DNA of 64,000 nucleotides from Pseudarthrobacter sp. BIM B-2242 (GTDB lineage Bacteria > Actinomycetota > Actinomycetes > Actinomycetales > Micrococcaceae): NCBI RefSeq assembly GCF_014764445.1, contig NZ_CP061721.1, forward strand, positions 1,798,001-1,862,000, given 5' to 3'. A program made the translations under genes and the position numbers. How positions within the stretch are numbered: position 1 is the first letter of the stretch; each line of letters begins with the position of its first letter. Below the pieces are notes generated by a model. The model saw only the letters and a program-made list of their open reading frames with translations, made no database searches and was not told where the DNA came from. Positions 48,954 through 59,117 of the stretch are shown piece after piece.

Positions 48954-50387
48954 CTAGGCGTCGGGAGACTTGGGCTGGCGCTTGGCATCCTGGCCCTTCT
49001 TGAGCGCGGACGCGAGTGCCGGGAGGTAATCTCCAGCCTGCGCGAGGATTCCGCCAAGCATTTTGTTGACGCCTTCGCCGCCGTTCAGGACAGTCATCTG
49101 GCCCACATGTGAGAACGGCTCGGCAGCTGCCGCGATGATCGCGGGCATGTTCTCGGCGAGCTGCTGGGAAATCACCGCGTCCTGGTTGGTCCCCAACGCC
49201 TCGGCCCGCGCCTTGATGCCATCTGCCTCGGCCAGCGCTTTGGCCTTGATCGCTGAGGCCGCGGCATCACCCTTGGCTTTGGTGGCCGCTGCTTCGGCTT
49301 CGCCGGTGACCTTGGTGGCTCCGGCAGCGGCTGCTGCTGCGGTGGCATTTGCCTGGGCCTGCAGCTCCGTCCGGCGGGCGTTGGCCTGGGCTTCAAGCTC
49401 GGTTCGGCGTGCGAGTGCCTCGGCGGCGCTGATGTCTGCCGCTTTCTGGCCTTCCGCGTCGGTTCGTTTGGCGTAGGCTTTGGCGTCCGCGGGTTTCCGG
49501 ATGGTGGTCTGGAGCTTCTGCTCTTCCCGGTCCGCCTCAAGCTTGGCTACCTCGGTTTCCTGAACCACCACCTGCTGCCTGGCTGTGGCGTCGGCCAGCG
49601 GGCCGGCCTGGGCAGCGTTGGCCTTGGCGCGCTCGGCGTTGGCCTGAGCCACCGACTGCCTGATTGCTGAAACGCTCTGCGCGTCCGCGATCAGCGCCGC
49701 CGCCTCCGCTTCCTTCTCGGCCGCTTCGCGGTTGCGGGTGGCCTCGGCGATGCGGGCCTCCATTTTTACCTGCGCAATGTGCGGCTTGGCGATGTTCTGG
49801 ATGTACCCCGTCGGGTCCTGCAGGTCCTTGATCTGCAGCGAATCCACCACCAGCCCCAGTTTTTCCATCTCCACGCCGCTGGCGCTGCGGACCTGCGAAG
49901 CGAGCTTGTCCCGCTCGCGGATGATCTCCTCCATGGTCATGCTGCCGATGATTGAGCGGAGGTGGCCTTCAAAGACGTTGTATACCTGGCTTTCCATCTT
50001 GGGCTGCTGTCCCAGGAAGCGACGTGCCGCATTGGCGATGAAGGGCGGGGCGTCGCCAATCTTGTAGATGACCACGCCCTCCACGATCACCTGGATGCCC
50101 TGGGAAGTAACGCAGGAGACTTTGAGCTCAGTTTCATTCAAAGTGAGCGACAACGTCCGCACCGTCTGGAGGCCGGGAAGGACCAAAGCGCCCTTTCCTG
50201 TGACGATCTTGAAATCCATCCCCGCCCGGGTTTCCAGGGTTCCACGGGTCAGCCCGGAGATGATGAGCGCTTCGTTGGGTTCCGCCACCTTCCACATCAG
50301 TTTTGTTGCCACCCAGATAAAGGCAGCGGCAACAAGCACGCCCAGGATGGCGGCAATGAGAGGAAAGAATGCTGAGAAGTCCGGCAT
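48954..50387 (-). CDS. flotillin-like SPFH protein
   Basis: 477 residues, with AAAGGA upstream. A membrane segment at about 8-28 (LIAAILGVLVAAAFIWVATKL) precedes the SPFH domain, with EALIISG and a GTLETRAG block. A long Ala/Glu/Lys-rich coiled coil follows (about 215-400, with repeated ARRTELQAQANA-type heptads). The C-terminal ALGTNQDAVISQQL...MTVLNGGEG tail is typical of flotillins. It would scaffold membrane microdomains, together with the NfeD-like protein encoded next to it. Confidence 0.9.
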   Translation of the reverse strand: MPDFSAFFPLIAAILGVLVAAAFIWVATKLMWKVAEPNEALIISGLTRGTLETRAGMDFKIVTGKGALVLPGLQTVRTLSLTLNETELKVSCVTSQGIQVIVEGVVIYKIGDAPPFIANAARRFLGQQPKMESQVYNVFEGHLRSIIGSMTMEEIIRERDKLASQVRSASGVEMEKLGLVVDSLQIKDLQDPTGYIQNIAKPHIAQVKMEARIAEATRNREAAEKEAEAAALIADAQSVSAIRQSVAQANAERAKANAAQAGPLADATARQQVVVQETEVAKLEADREEQKLQTTIRKPADAKAYAKRTDAEGQKAADISAAEALARRTELEAQANARRTELQAQANATAAAAAAGATKVTGEAEAAATKAKGDAAASAIKAKALAEADGIKARAEALGTNQDAVISQQLAENMPAIIAAAAEPFSHVGQMTVLNGGEGVNKMLGGILAQAGDYLPALASALKKGQDAKRQPKSPDA

Positions 50388-50581
50388 AACCAGGTCCTTT
50401 CAAGATGTGGAACAGGAACCGCGGCCGGCCTGCCGGGCCAGCTGTTGTAGACAGTCTGGGTCGGCCCCGCCCAAGAGTCCAGAGGCTGGCTGATATTTGC
50501 CTGCAGCAACGGAAGCGGCGTACGACGACGGCACCCGGCTCGCGTCGTCGGGTTGCGTTGACGCGCGCTTGGCCGAAGTAT

Positions 50582-51469
50582 TTATGCCCTGTTGCGGACC
50601 CGGGGCCCCATCACGTTGCGCGGTCCGACATCGGCCAGGGAGTAGCCCCCTGCGTAGACCGGCGGGGCAGCCTGTCCGGGAATGAAGCTGGGAACCGTGC
50701 TCAGGGGAGTGCGGCGGAGGATCACATTGCGCACGCCCATCCCCGCGCTGAGCGCGAGGCGTGACCACCAGGTGCTGCGGGGGAGTCCGAGCGCTTCAGC
50801 CAGCTCCGCGTCGTTGAGCATTGTCGCGATCATGCGTTTCGTGACCGGATGGAGAAGCCTTGGCTGCATGCTTTGAAACACCTGGACCGTGGCACTCATC
50901 AGTGTCTTGCCTGCTGTGCTGGGGGCCATCCGCCGGCGCTCGTAATCGTCGAAGAATGATTCGGCCTCTTCGAACGTTTCGGGAATGTCCACGATATGCA
51001 TTCTCGTTCCCAGTTCGCGGAAGAACCGCGTTGCGGCGTCTCGTTCTGTCTGTGTTGGCTTCCGCCAGCCGTAACGGTCGGTCCATCGCAGGGGAACCAC
51101 CAGGAGCGTCATCAGCACATAAAGGAAATCCTCCTGGCTGCCCGGAACATACCGGTGGACGCGGTTGAGCAAGTCCGTCATGTGCCGGCCGCGCTCCGAG
51201 TCCAGTCCGCCGGCGATGAGTTCATAGATGACGACGCCGGTGTCAATTGACCGCTTCATGGGCCGGACGGGGATTTCCCCGTTCTTCACGAGCGTGGCTG
51301 AACCGGACGGAATGGCGAAGTTCCGGTAGTAGGCCAGGAAGAAGCCGAGCTTGATGTCCTCTGCGAGGTCGAACAGAGCCATCTGGCGGAACGTCTGCTC
51401 CCAGTCGTCCGGGTGCCGGGCTAGCTGCCTGTCCAGGCCCTGCGCCAACGATGGATGCAACTGCGTCAT
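50582..51469 (-). CDS. MpaB/DUF2236-type oxygenase-like protein
   Basis: 295 residues from ATG 51469 (AGGGG upstream). It matches the oxygenase MpaB/DUF2236 family: an early FDLAEDIKLGFFLAYYRNFA helix, VVIYELIAGGLDSERG, and a His in LNRVHRYVP, then EDFLYVLMTLLVVPLRW and MAPSTAGKTLMSA. These are all-helical proteins linked to oxidation reactions and to haem or metal binding by the conserved His. There is no signal peptide. Its start lies right after the PIG-L gene's stop, with the order PIG-L then MpaB-like on the minus strand. The substrate is unknown. Confidence 0.8.
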   Translation of the reverse strand: MTQLHPSLAQGLDRQLARHPDDWEQTFRQMALFDLAEDIKLGFFLAYYRNFAIPSGSATLVKNGEIPVRPMKRSIDTGVVIYELIAGGLDSERGRHMTDLLNRVHRYVPGSQEDFLYVLMTLLVVPLRWTDRYGWRKPTQTERDAATRFFRELGTRMHIVDIPETFEEAESFFDDYERRRMAPSTAGKTLMSATVQVFQSMQPRLLHPVTKRMIATMLNDAELAEALGLPRSTWWSRLALSAGMGVRNVILRRTPLSTVPSFIPGQAAPPVYAGGYSLADVGPRNVMGPRVRNRA

Positions 51470-51470
51470 G

Positions 51471-52262
51471 TCACAGCCCCTGGAAAAGGTCAGTGAGCAA
51501 CGGACTGCCCGGCGGCCGGCCCGGCCACGCCAGGACCGACGACTCACGGGACGCCATCCTGGCCCACCGGCGTTCATCCATGTTCGGGCCAACAAGGACA
51601 TCCAGCTGCGATTTGTGCTCCAGCAGACCCGCCACGATCCGGTCTGCCACAGGGCTCGTGTCCACCTCGATGTCTATCCACTCGTCGGGCACCGGACGGA
51701 GGTGATATTCAACGGCCGGGTCCCACGGAGCCAGCCCTTCCTGGTGCCGCCGAAGGTTCCAGCGTTCAAAGGTGGAGGCACGCAGGGCTCCGTGCACCAA
51801 CCGCCGCAAGCCGGGGCCGGGCGTCGCACGCGCCCTGGCAAAGGCTTCATCCGTAGCCTTGCCAACGGCGATGTGGTCACGGTGCCCGGTGATTCCGTCC
51901 GGCCCGAAAGTCGCCACCACCTGCGGGCGTTCCTGAAGCAGAATGTCCAATATCTTGCCTACCAGTTCCTCGAAGTCGACCTCGTGCACCCGCCCGTCCG
52001 CGTAGTCCAGCCATTCGTGCCGGTCCGGGATTCTGCCGTGGGCGCGCCACGCGTTGGCGCTCTCCCGGCGGCGCCAGGCACCCAGCTCCGCAGCCGTCGT
52101 CGGGACACCCTCGGCGATCTCTCCGGCGCCGCCGTCGGTCGCAAGCACCAGGCAGAACCGGAACCCGGGATCGTTCTCGTGCAGGGCGATCGAGCCGGCA
52201 CAACCGTATGCATCGTCGTCCGGATGGGCAACCACAACGGCCAGGGAACGTGGCTCTTTCAT
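51471..52262 (-). CDS. PIG-L/LmbE-family deacetylase
   Basis: 263 residues from ATG 52262, which places AHPDDD (zinc site) near residue 12, as expected; a longer frame to 52352 would overlap the LigD gene. The second zinc block is GHRDHIAVG at about 147-155. PIG-L/LmbE enzymes remove acetyl from N-acetylglucosamine-type sugars in pathways such as mycothiol synthesis and glycolipid assembly. The usual mycothiol gene mshB is longer and has other neighbours, so the substrate is not assigned. It lies between the LigD-type polymerase and the MpaB-like gene. Confidence 0.85.
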   Translation of the reverse strand: MKEPRSLAVVVAHPDDDAYGCAGSIALHENDPGFRFCLVLATDGGAGEIAEGVPTTAAELGAWRRRESANAWRAHGRIPDRHEWLDYADGRVHEVDFEELVGKILDILLQERPQVVATFGPDGITGHRDHIAVGKATDEAFARARATPGPGLRRLVHGALRASTFERWNLRRHQEGLAPWDPAVEYHLRPVPDEWIDIEVDTSPVADRIVAGLLEHKSQLDVLVGPNMDERRWARMASRESSVLAWPGRPPGSPLLTDLFQGL

Positions 52263-52312
52263 GGACAGAACGCTAGACCCGGCGACGGCAGGATCACAAT
52301 ACCGGGGAGCCG

Positions 52313-53557
52313 TCAGGACCCCGCCCGTCCGGGCCATTCCTTGCCGGCCCACGGGTCGTAATCCGCTGTGAGCTCCTCCTGGGGCGGACGTTCAGCCGCG
52401 GGGACGTGCTGCAGGTTCACGCGCACGCGGTACCAGAGTGAACTCGAGCCGCGCATACCGTCGACGAGCACGTCAGCCGGGTGCAGTGCCGGGACCAGGT
52501 CCGCGTGCCGGGCCTTCCACTCATCGAGCGCCGCCAAAGCCTCGGGCTTGGTCCTGGTGCGGGCCACCTCGATGAGCGGCATCACCGACTGCCGTCGGCC
52601 GGAGCCGTCCCCGCTGCGCGGTGCTTTTTCCGCCGGGCCCAGCGCCTTGGCCAGGGTGAGGAGCCCCTCCAGCGAGCCAACGGCGTCGTCGATCCCGGCG
52701 TGCCGGTCGCCCAGATCTGCGAAGCGCCCCGGCACCGTGCGGACCGTGAAGTGTTCCGGCCGGACGGAGCGGACCTCGTCCCAGTTGAGCGGTGTCGAGA
52801 CCCGCGCGTCGGGCAAGGGCCGGACCGAGTATGCAGATGCCACCGTGCGGTCCTTGGCATTCTGGTTGAAGTCCACGAACACACTCTCGCCGCGCTCTTC
52901 CTTCCACCACCGTGCGGTGGCGAGGCCGGGAGCACGGTTTTCGACCTCGCGGGCGAGGGTTTCGGCGGCGAGCCGCACGTCGCGGTACGTCCATTGCGGG
53001 GCGATCCGCACGAGGATATGAAGCCCTCGCGACCCGCTTGTCTTCGGCCAGCCCACCAGGCCGACGTCGGTAAGCACGTCCCGCGCGACGTATGCGGTAT
53101 CGACAATCCGGGCCCAGTCCACCCCCGGCATCGGATCGAGGTCCACCCGGAGCTCGTCCGGGTGCTCGAGATCCTCGGCGCGGACCGGATGCGGGTTGAG
53201 GTCGAGGCAGCCCAGATTCACCACCCACGCCAACCCCGCCGCGTCCCGGATGACGGCTTCCTCGGCCGAGGTCCCTGACGCGTAGTGCAGCGTCGCGGTG
53301 TCGATGAAGTCCGGGTGGTTCTCCGGCACGCGCTTCTGAAAGAACGGCTCAGAATCGATGCCTTTCGGAAAGCGCTTGAGCACCATGGGCCGGCCGCCTG
53401 CCCCGCGCAACGCGCCATCCGCCACGGCGAGATAATAGCGAACCAGATCCAGCTTGGTCAGGCCGGGCCCGGGGAACACCACCTTGTCCGGACTCGAGAT
53501 GCGGACCTCGGTGCCATCGATGGTGAGGATTTCGGCCGGAGTCTTCGACGGGCTCAT
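52313..53557 (-). CDS. LigD-type polymerase domain protein (NHEJ)
   Basis: 414 residues. The primase-polymerase blocks are present: KRFPKGIDSEPFFQKR, LRVDLDPMPG (metal-binding Asp pair), SGSRGLHILVRI and a late FVDFNQNAKDRTVASAYSVR. In many bacteria this domain is fused to a ligase and nuclease as LigD; here it stands alone, as is common in actinobacteria. The last 110 residues are an additional domain (PLIEVARTRTKPEALAALDEW... LVDGMRGSSSLWYRVRVNLQ). It fills gaps during double-strand break joining with Ku and a ligase, which are not in this window. A UDG-type gene is divergent from it. Confidence 0.9.
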   Translation of the reverse strand: MSPSKTPAEILTIDGTEVRISSPDKVVFPGPGLTKLDLVRYYLAVADGALRGAGGRPMVLKRFPKGIDSEPFFQKRVPENHPDFIDTATLHYASGTSAEEAVIRDAAGLAWVVNLGCLDLNPHPVRAEDLEHPDELRVDLDPMPGVDWARIVDTAYVARDVLTDVGLVGWPKTSGSRGLHILVRIAPQWTYRDVRLAAETLAREVENRAPGLATARWWKEERGESVFVDFNQNAKDRTVASAYSVRPLPDARVSTPLNWDEVRSVRPEHFTVRTVPGRFADLGDRHAGIDDAVGSLEGLLTLAKALGPAEKAPRSGDGSGRRQSVMPLIEVARTRTKPEALAALDEWKARHADLVPALHPADVLVDGMRGSSSLWYRVRVNLQHVPAAERPPQEELTADYDPWAGKEWPGRAGS

Positions 53558-53640
53558 GGCGCCACGCTAGCAACGAACGGATGTCCCGGCCAGAGCGAAG
53601 ACGGCGGCAGCCAATATAGTCGTGGCATGGGAGTGCGGGA

Positions 53641-54276
53641 ATGACTGCTTCTTCGATCGGCGATTTTGTGGCGTGGGTGTCGGGAGTACCGGCCGGGCCG
53701 GGGCGGAACAACTTCTTTGATCACGCCCTGGCGGAAAATGCGCTTCGGCGACGGAACCTTGAAATTTATCTGCACGAAATGCTGGACCGGGCTCCGAAGG
53801 TGATGCTGCTGGGTGAAGCCCCCGGCTTTAGGGGCATGCGGATCACCGGAGTTCCCTTCACTAACCGAACCGTCTTCGAGGGGCCGGCCAACAGCTTCGG
53901 ATTGTTTGGGCCGGGCAAGGGCTACCGGCTGCCGGCTGAGGCCGCGGGAGTAGCGTCCGAACCGACCGCGACAGTGATGTGGGAGGTCCTGACGGAACTG
54001 CACTTCCTTCCTCTGCTGTGGAGCGCCTGCCCGTGGCACACCCATGCGCCGGACCGCCCCCGGACCAACCGCACGCCGACTGCCGCCGAAGCAGATCTCG
54101 GAGCCCCCTACTGGCTGGCACTGGCAGGACTCTTCAGCATCGAAACTGTCGTGGCGGTGGGAAACGTCGCCCATCGCAGCCTGGTGAAAAGAGGGATGGA
54201 CGCACCCAAAGTCAGGCACCCCGCCCATGGCGGGCGCTCCGGCTTCAAGCGGGGACTGGAGGAGTTGCTCCTTTAG
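53641..54276 (+). CDS. uracil-DNA-glycosylase-superfamily protein
   Basis: 211 residues. The UDG fold motifs are LLGEAPGFRGMRITGVPFTN, the nucleotide-binding and catalytic-loop region, and VRHPAHGG near the end, the DNA-intercalation loop position. The pattern is that of atypical UDG-like proteins, which may excise damaged bases or lack activity. There is no Fe-S cysteine cluster as in family 4 enzymes. It is divergent from the LigD-type polymerase gene, 83 bp apart. Both suggest a local DNA-repair pair. Confidence 0.75.
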   Translation: MTASSIGDFVAWVSGVPAGPGRNNFFDHALAENALRRRNLEIYLHEMLDRAPKVMLLGEAPGFRGMRITGVPFTNRTVFEGPANSFGLFGPGKGYRLPAEAAGVASEPTATVMWEVLTELHFLPLLWSACPWHTHAPDRPRTNRTPTAAEADLGAPYWLALAGLFSIETVVAVGNVAHRSLVKRGMDAPKVRHPAHGGRSGFKRGLEELLL

Positions 54277-54549
54277 CGGGTTGCGCTCTGGCCAAACTCG
54301 ACACGGGGCTGGCCATCCCGGAAGCTGGAGAACATGCCCCGAACCCAAGGGAGAGTCTGGTGGCGGCGCCAGAACGCATTCCTGATACTGACCGGCATAA
54401 GCTCCTGGAAGCCCCGTATGATTCCGGAATGCCCGGCGTCCAGTAGCCTGAAGATCAGCCGCGGCAGTCCGGCGAACACCGGGGGCGACAATGCGCGTCA
54501 GGTTTTGGGCCGGACGCTGCCACCAGGTCTCTTTATCGAAAGGCTTCAC

Positions 54550-54984
54550 ATGATCAGGAACACGATCACTGCTGCGACCGCCGTCGGGGCGGCGCTTGTC
54601 CTCTCCGGCTGTTCCATCGCCACACCCGCCCCGGCGCCCGAAACGACAGCCGAAACCTCACCCTCCGCCTCATCGGCACCCGCCGCCTCCGACCTCCCGG
54701 CCGCGGTGTCCGGCTGCGGACTTGATGGCGCCGACGGCGTCGACCTGACCGCGGCCGGGACGAAGCTCGCCATCGATACCAAGGGCCCCAAGGAATCCAC
54801 CGGCGCGCAGATGGCAGACGTCCAGTGCGTCCTCGGCGCCTTGGAGGTCCCGGACGATGTCCGGTCGATGATGAAGCTCACCACCTCCACAACTGAACCC
54901 ACTGACGCCGGCTGGCGCGATCTGGGCTTCGCCTGGAACTACAGCCCGGAAGATCATTTCCGGCTCGTCATCGTCCAGGCCTGA
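54550..54984 (+). CDS. small lipoprotein
   Basis: 144 residues from ATG 54550 (GAAAGG upstream). It has a lipoprotein signal with lipobox LSGC near residue 21. A Thr/Ala/Ser/Pro-rich linker of about 35 residues precedes a compact domain with two cysteines (SGCGLDG and VQCVLG) and a C-terminal W-x-D-L-G-F-A-W-N-Y. No family is recognised. It lies alone between the UDG-type gene and ppsR, so a cell-surface protein of unknown role is the safe call. Confidence 0.7.
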   Translation: MIRNTITAATAVGAALVLSGCSIATPAPAPETTAETSPSASSAPAASDLPAAVSGCGLDGADGVDLTAAGTKLAIDTKGPKESTGAQMADVQCVLGALEVPDDVRSMMKLTTSTTEPTDAGWRDLGFAWNYSPEDHFRLVIVQA

Positions 54985-55096
54985 GCGCCCGGGGCAGCGC
55001 CCCTCCGGTGACCGGACGGACCGCACCACGTCATATGCAGTGGCACCCGGGGCCTTCCGTTCGGAGACCGGGCCCCTTCTGGTACAGAATGCGTTT

Positions 55097-55915
55097 ATGA
55101 CCAATGACGATCTTCGGCCTGTCTATTTCCTTTCGGACAGTACCGGCATTACCGCCGAAACACTCGGCAACACTTTGTTGACGCAGTTCCCCGCCAATAA
55201 CTTTGACCGCATCACGGTTCCGTTCATCACCACGGTGGAGCAGGCCTTCACCGTGGTGCGTACCATCGACCACCTGGCCGCCACCGGCAAACGTCCGATC
55301 GTTTTTTCCACGGCTGTCAGCAGCGAGATCCGTCAGGCCCTCGCCACGTGTCAGGGGATCATCGTGGATCTGATCGGGACTCACGTGGGGCAGTTGGAGC
55401 AGGCCCTCGGGACACCCGCCAGCGGCGAACCCGGCCGGGCCCATGGCCTGGGCAACGCGGAGCGGTATCAATCCCGGATGGCCGCCGTCGAGTACGCCAT
55501 GGAACACGACGACGGCCAGAGCCTGCGCGCACTGGAAAAAGCCCAGGTCATCCTGGTGGCGCCGTCGCGCTGCGGGAAAACGCCCACCACCATGTACCTC
55601 GCGCTGCAGCACGGAATCTTCGCAGCGAACTTTCCGCTGGTGGACGAGGACTTTGCGCGTGAGGGCCTTCCGAAGCCCCTGCGGCCATTCGTTGAGAAAT
55701 GTTTCGGACTCTCTTCCAACCCGCTGCGCCTCAGCCAGATCCGCACCGAACGGCGCCGCGGCTCACCCTACGCGTCCCTGCGGCAGTGCGGCTTCGAGCT
55801 GCGGAGCGCCGAGCAGCTCTACGTCTCACACCGGATTCCGTACCTGAATTCAGCCTCGGTGTCCGTAGAGGAAATGGCCGCGACCATCCTGCAGCGCATG
55901 AACCTCAAGCATTAG
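55097..55915 (+). CDS. ppsR: PEP synthase regulatory kinase/phosphorylase (DUF299)
   Basis: 272 residues from ATG 55097. It matches the bifunctional DUF299 family: VYFLSDSTGITAETLG at the start, a P-loop-like APSRCGKTPTTMYLA, and FPLVDEDFAREGLPKPL. These proteins phosphorylate and dephosphorylate a threonine next to the catalytic His of PEP synthase or PPDK, switching it off and on with ADP and phosphate. It is 151 bp upstream of the PEP synthase gene, its expected target. An imperfect TGTGGC repeat lies in the gap. Confidence 0.9.
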   Translation: MTNDDLRPVYFLSDSTGITAETLGNTLLTQFPANNFDRITVPFITTVEQAFTVVRTIDHLAATGKRPIVFSTAVSSEIRQALATCQGIIVDLIGTHVGQLEQALGTPASGEPGRAHGLGNAERYQSRMAAVEYAMEHDDGQSLRALEKAQVILVAPSRCGKTPTTMYLALQHGIFAANFPLVDEDFAREGLPKPLRPFVEKCFGLSSNPLRLSQIRTERRRGSPYASLRQCGFELRSAEQLYVSHRIPYLNSASVSVEEMAATILQRMNLKH

Positions 55916-56066
55916 GGAAATTTTTCACAAACTAAATGTGGCGCATATCATGTGGCAACAGCGCCCGATTCCTGTCACTGTGGACGGGATTCGCGCCCAT
56001 CAACCGGCCATAACCAAGAGTGGGCGGCACATCTGCATGCCACCATCTGCAAAGGAGCAGTAACTT

Positions 56067-58484
56067 ATGACGACAGACATCCTGTGGTTCTCAGAACTCG
56101 GACTCAAGGACCTGGACCGGGTGGGCGGTAAGAATGCCTCGCTCGGTGAGATGGTGCAGAACCTGACCTCCGCCGGCGTCCAGGTCCCCGACGGCTTTGC
56201 CACGACAGCCGACGCCTACCGCAGCTTCCTCGCAGACTCCGGCCTGGACCAGAAGATCGCCGACCGCATGCTCGGCCTGGATACGGATGACGTGACGGCC
56301 CTTGCCGCCGCCGGCCAGGAGATCCGCACCCTCATGCGCGAAACGCCCTTCCTCCCGGACTTCGAGAAGCAGATCCGGGATTCCTACCAGCAGCTGGTTG
56401 AAAAGCACGGCGGCTCTGAGGACCTCTCCTGGGCCGTCCGCTCAAGCGCAACCGCAGAGGACCTGCCTGACGCCTCCTTCGCAGGCCAGCAGGAGACCTT
56501 CCTCAACGTCCGAGGCATCGACAACATCCTGCTCGCCATCAAGGACGTGTTCGCGTCGCTCTACAACGACCGCGCCATCGCGTACCGCGTGCACCACAAG
56601 TTCGAGCACGCCGATGTGGCACTCTCGGCCGGTGTCCAGCGGATGGTGCGCTCCGACGTCGGGGCCTCCGGTGTCATGTTCACCATGGACACCGAATCCG
56701 GATTCCAGGATGCTGTGTTCGTCACGTCCTCCTACGGCCTGGGCGAAGCAGTGGTCCAGGGTGCCGTGAACCCGGACGAGTTCTACGTTTACAAGCCTGC
56801 CCTGCAGGCCGGCCGCCCCGCCATCCTCAAGCGCGGACTGGGCGAGAAGGCCCTCCAGATGACCTACACCACCAACCGCGAGGTGGGCCACACCATCGAC
56901 TTCGTCCCGGTGGAGGCCTCGCTGCGGAACCGCTTCAGCCTCACGGACGACGACGTCGAGCAGCTCGCCAGGCACGCCGTCGCCATCGAGAACCATTACG
57001 GCCGCCCGATGGACATCGAATGGGGCAAAGACGGGATCGACGGCGGGCTGTACATCCTGCAGGCACGCCCGGAGACGGTGCAGTCCCGCCGTGCCTCCGG
57101 CAGCCTGAGCCGCTTCCGCCTCAACGGAACCGGCCGGGTCCTCGCCGAAGGCCGCGCCATCGGCCAGCGTATCGGTGCCGGCAGCGTCCGCATCCTGACG
57201 GCCATCGATCAGATGGCCGCGTTCAAGACCGGCGACGTCCTGGTCGCCGACATGACCGACCCTGACTGGGAACCGATCATGAAGCGCGCCTCCGCGATCG
57301 TCACCAACCGCGGCGGACGCACCTGCCACGCGGCCATCATTGCCCGCGAACTGGGGATTCCCGCCGTCGTCGGCACCGGCGACGCCACGCACGCCCTGAC
57401 CGACGGCCTCGAGGTCACCGTCACCTGCGCCGACGGTGAGACGGGCATCATCTACGAAGGACTCCTGGACTTCACCGTCGAGGAAACCGAGATCACCCAG
57501 CTGCCCGAGGCGCCGGTCAAGGTCATGATGAACGTCGGCACCCCGGAGCAGGCGTTCACTTTCGCCCAGCTGCCCAACCACGGTGTGGGCCTGGCCCGGC
57601 TGGAATTCATCATCAACCGCCAGATCGGCATCCACCCCAAGGCCCTGCTGAACCTGGATGACCAGGCTGCGGATGTGGCCGCGGAGATCCGGGAACGCAT
57701 CGCCGCTTACGACAGCCCGCGGGACTACTACATCAAACGCCTCGCCGAAGGCGTGGCCACCATCGCGGCGGCCTTCGCGCCGGAACCGGTGATTGTGCGT
57801 ATGTCCGACTTCAAGTCCAACGAGTACGCCAACCTCATTGGCGGGCCGGCCTACGAGCCGCACGAGGAAAACCCGATGCTCGGCTTCCGCGGTGCCTCAC
57901 GGTACCTGGATCCGTCCTTCCGGGACTGCTTCGACCTTGAGTGCGAGGCATTGTCCTTCGTCCGCAACGAGATGGGCCTGACCAACGTCAAGCTGATGAT
58001 CCCGTTTGTGCGCACCCTGGACGAGGCCCGCGGCGTCATCGAGCTGCTGGCGGAGAACGGCCTGAGGCGCGGCGAAAACGGCCTTGAGGTGATCATGATG
58101 TGCGAGATTCCGTCCAACGCGCTGCTTGCCGACGAATTCCTCGAATACTTCGACGGATTCTCGATCGGATCCAACGACATGACCCAGCTCTCCCTGGGCC
58201 TGGACCGGGACTCGGCAACCATCGCGCACAGTTTCGATGAGCGCGACCCCGCCGTCAAGAAGCTGCTGACCATGGCCATCAAGGCCTGCAAGGCACGCGG
58301 GAAGTACGTCGGCATCTGTGGCCAGGGCCCCAGCGACCACGCGGACTTCGCCGAATGGCTGGTCGGGGAAGGCATCGATTCCGTTTCCCTGAACCCGGAC
58401 ACCGTGGTGGATACGTGGCTCAGGCTCGCCGGCGCGGCCGACGGCGCCGAGGCCGGTGCGGCAGTAGGCGCCGGCTCGCGCTGA
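56067..58484 (+). CDS. ppsA: phosphoenolpyruvate synthase
   Basis: 805 residues, the normal length for PpsA, with AAGGAG upstream of ATG 56067. The ATP-grasp half has [11 protein letters not shown] and [19 protein letters not shown]. The swivelling domain has [17 protein letters not shown] with phospho-His421. The C-terminal PEP/pyruvate TIM barrel carries [19 protein letters not shown] residues ([11 protein letters not shown]) and [10 protein letters not shown]. It makes PEP from pyruvate and ATP for gluconeogenesis and is regulated by the upstream ppsR product. A strong terminator follows. Confidence 0.95.
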   Translation: MTTDILWFSELGLKDLDRVGGKNASLGEMVQNLTSAGVQVPDGFATTADAYRSFLADSGLDQKIADRMLGLDTDDVTALAAAGQEIRTLMRETPFLPDFEKQIRDSYQQLVEKHGGSEDLSWAVRSSATAEDLPDASFAGQQETFLNVRGIDNILLAIKDVFASLYNDRAIAYRVHHKFEHADVALSAGVQRMVRSDVGASGVMFTMDTESGFQDAVFVTSSYGLGEAVVQGAVNPDEFYVYKPALQAGRPAILKRGLGEKALQMTYTTNREVGHTIDFVPVEASLRNRFSLTDDDVEQLARHAVAIENHYGRPMDIEWGKDGIDGGLYILQARPETVQSRRASGSLSRFRLNGTGRVLAEGRAIGQRIGAGSVRILTAIDQMAAFKTGDVLVADMTDPDWEPIMKRASAIVTNRGGRTCHAAIIARELGIPAVVGTGDATHALTDGLEVTVTCADGETGIIYEGLLDFTVEETEITQLPEAPVKVMMNVGTPEQAFTFAQLPNHGVGLARLEFIINRQIGIHPKALLNLDDQAADVAAEIRERIAAYDSPRDYYIKRLAEGVATIAAAFAPEPVIVRMSDFKSNEYANLIGGPAYEPHEENPMLGFRGASRYLDPSFRDCFDLECEALSFVRNEMGLTNVKLMIPFVRTLDEARGVIELLAENGLRRGENGLEVIMMCEIPSNALLADEFLEYFDGFSIGSNDMTQLSLGLDRDSATIAHSFDERDPAVKKLLTMAIKACKARGKYVGICGQGPSDHADFAEWLVGEGIDSVSLNPDTVVDTWLRLAGAADGAEAGAAVGAGSR

Positions 58485-58500
58485 CCTCTGTGCCACTCTG

Positions 58501-58534
58501 AATGCCCGCCCGGGGGAACCCCCGGGCGGGCATT
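58501..58534 (+). terminator. terminator hairpin after ppsA
   Basis: A near-perfect 16-bp stem: AATGCCCGCCCGGGGG (58501-58516) and its complement (58519-58534), with a two-base gap that leaves a very tight loop. It ends in ATT and lies 16 bp after the ppsA stop. Confidence 0.8.
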
Positions 58535-58581
58535 CTCATGAGCTGGTTCATTCCGGGGCCGGCAATGGGTACGATGCGTCC

Positions 58582-59088
58582 ATGACCGGTGACGCACATG
58601 GACCCATCGACGGTGCCCGCTTCGGGCATACGAACCTGATCGCCCGCGACTGGCGCAGCCTCGCCGACTGGTACGTGCGCCTCTTTGGCTGCACGCCGGT
58701 TCCCCCGGTGCGCGACTATGCCGGGGCGGACCTTGAGCGGGGCACTGCCGTGCCCAATGCCGCCCTTCAGGGTGTGCATCTGCGGCTCCCCGGCCACGGC
58801 GAGGACGGCCCGACGCTCGAGATCTACACGTTCGCCTCGACAGAGGACGCCTCTTCATCGGCGGACGGCGCATCGGAAACGGGCATTGACCGGCCAGGCT
58901 TCCGCCACATCGCGTTTGCGGTGGCGGACGTGCACACCGCCCGACGCCGCGTCCTCGACGACGGCGGGGGCCCGGTGGGCGAGGTGGTCACCCTCACCAC
59001 AGCCGACGGGCGCCGGGTCACCTGGTGCTACGTCACGGACCCCGAAGGCAACGCCGTCGAGCTGCAGAGCTGGGCGCCGCCGGCATGA
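58582..59088 (+). CDS. VOC/glyoxalase-family protein
   Basis: 168 residues. It has the VOC beta-alpha-beta-beta-beta pattern: an opening HTNLIARDWRSLADWYVRLFG, then GVHLRLPGHG, a second HIAFAVADVHTARRRV, and the final YVTDPEGNAVELQSW, with two glyoxalase-like metal-binding strands. VOC proteins are metal-dependent lyases, dioxygenases or binding proteins, and the substrate is not evident here. No fosfomycin or bleomycin resistance signature is clear. It lies between ppsA and selO on the same strand, with its own weak SD. Confidence 0.85.
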   Translation: MTGDAHGPIDGARFGHTNLIARDWRSLADWYVRLFGCTPVPPVRDYAGADLERGTAVPNAALQGVHLRLPGHGEDGPTLEIYTFASTEDASSSADGASETGIDRPGFRHIAFAVADVHTARRRVLDDGGGPVGEVVTLTTADGRRVTWCYVTDPEGNAVELQSWAPPA

Positions 59089-59117
59089 GCCGACGCCGCC
59101 GCCGGTATCCTTGAGGG

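Noticed and set aside
50106..50112. A single GTAACGC copy inside the flotillin gene.
   Set aside because: There is no second copy at 11 bp and it is in coding sequence, so it is probably chance.
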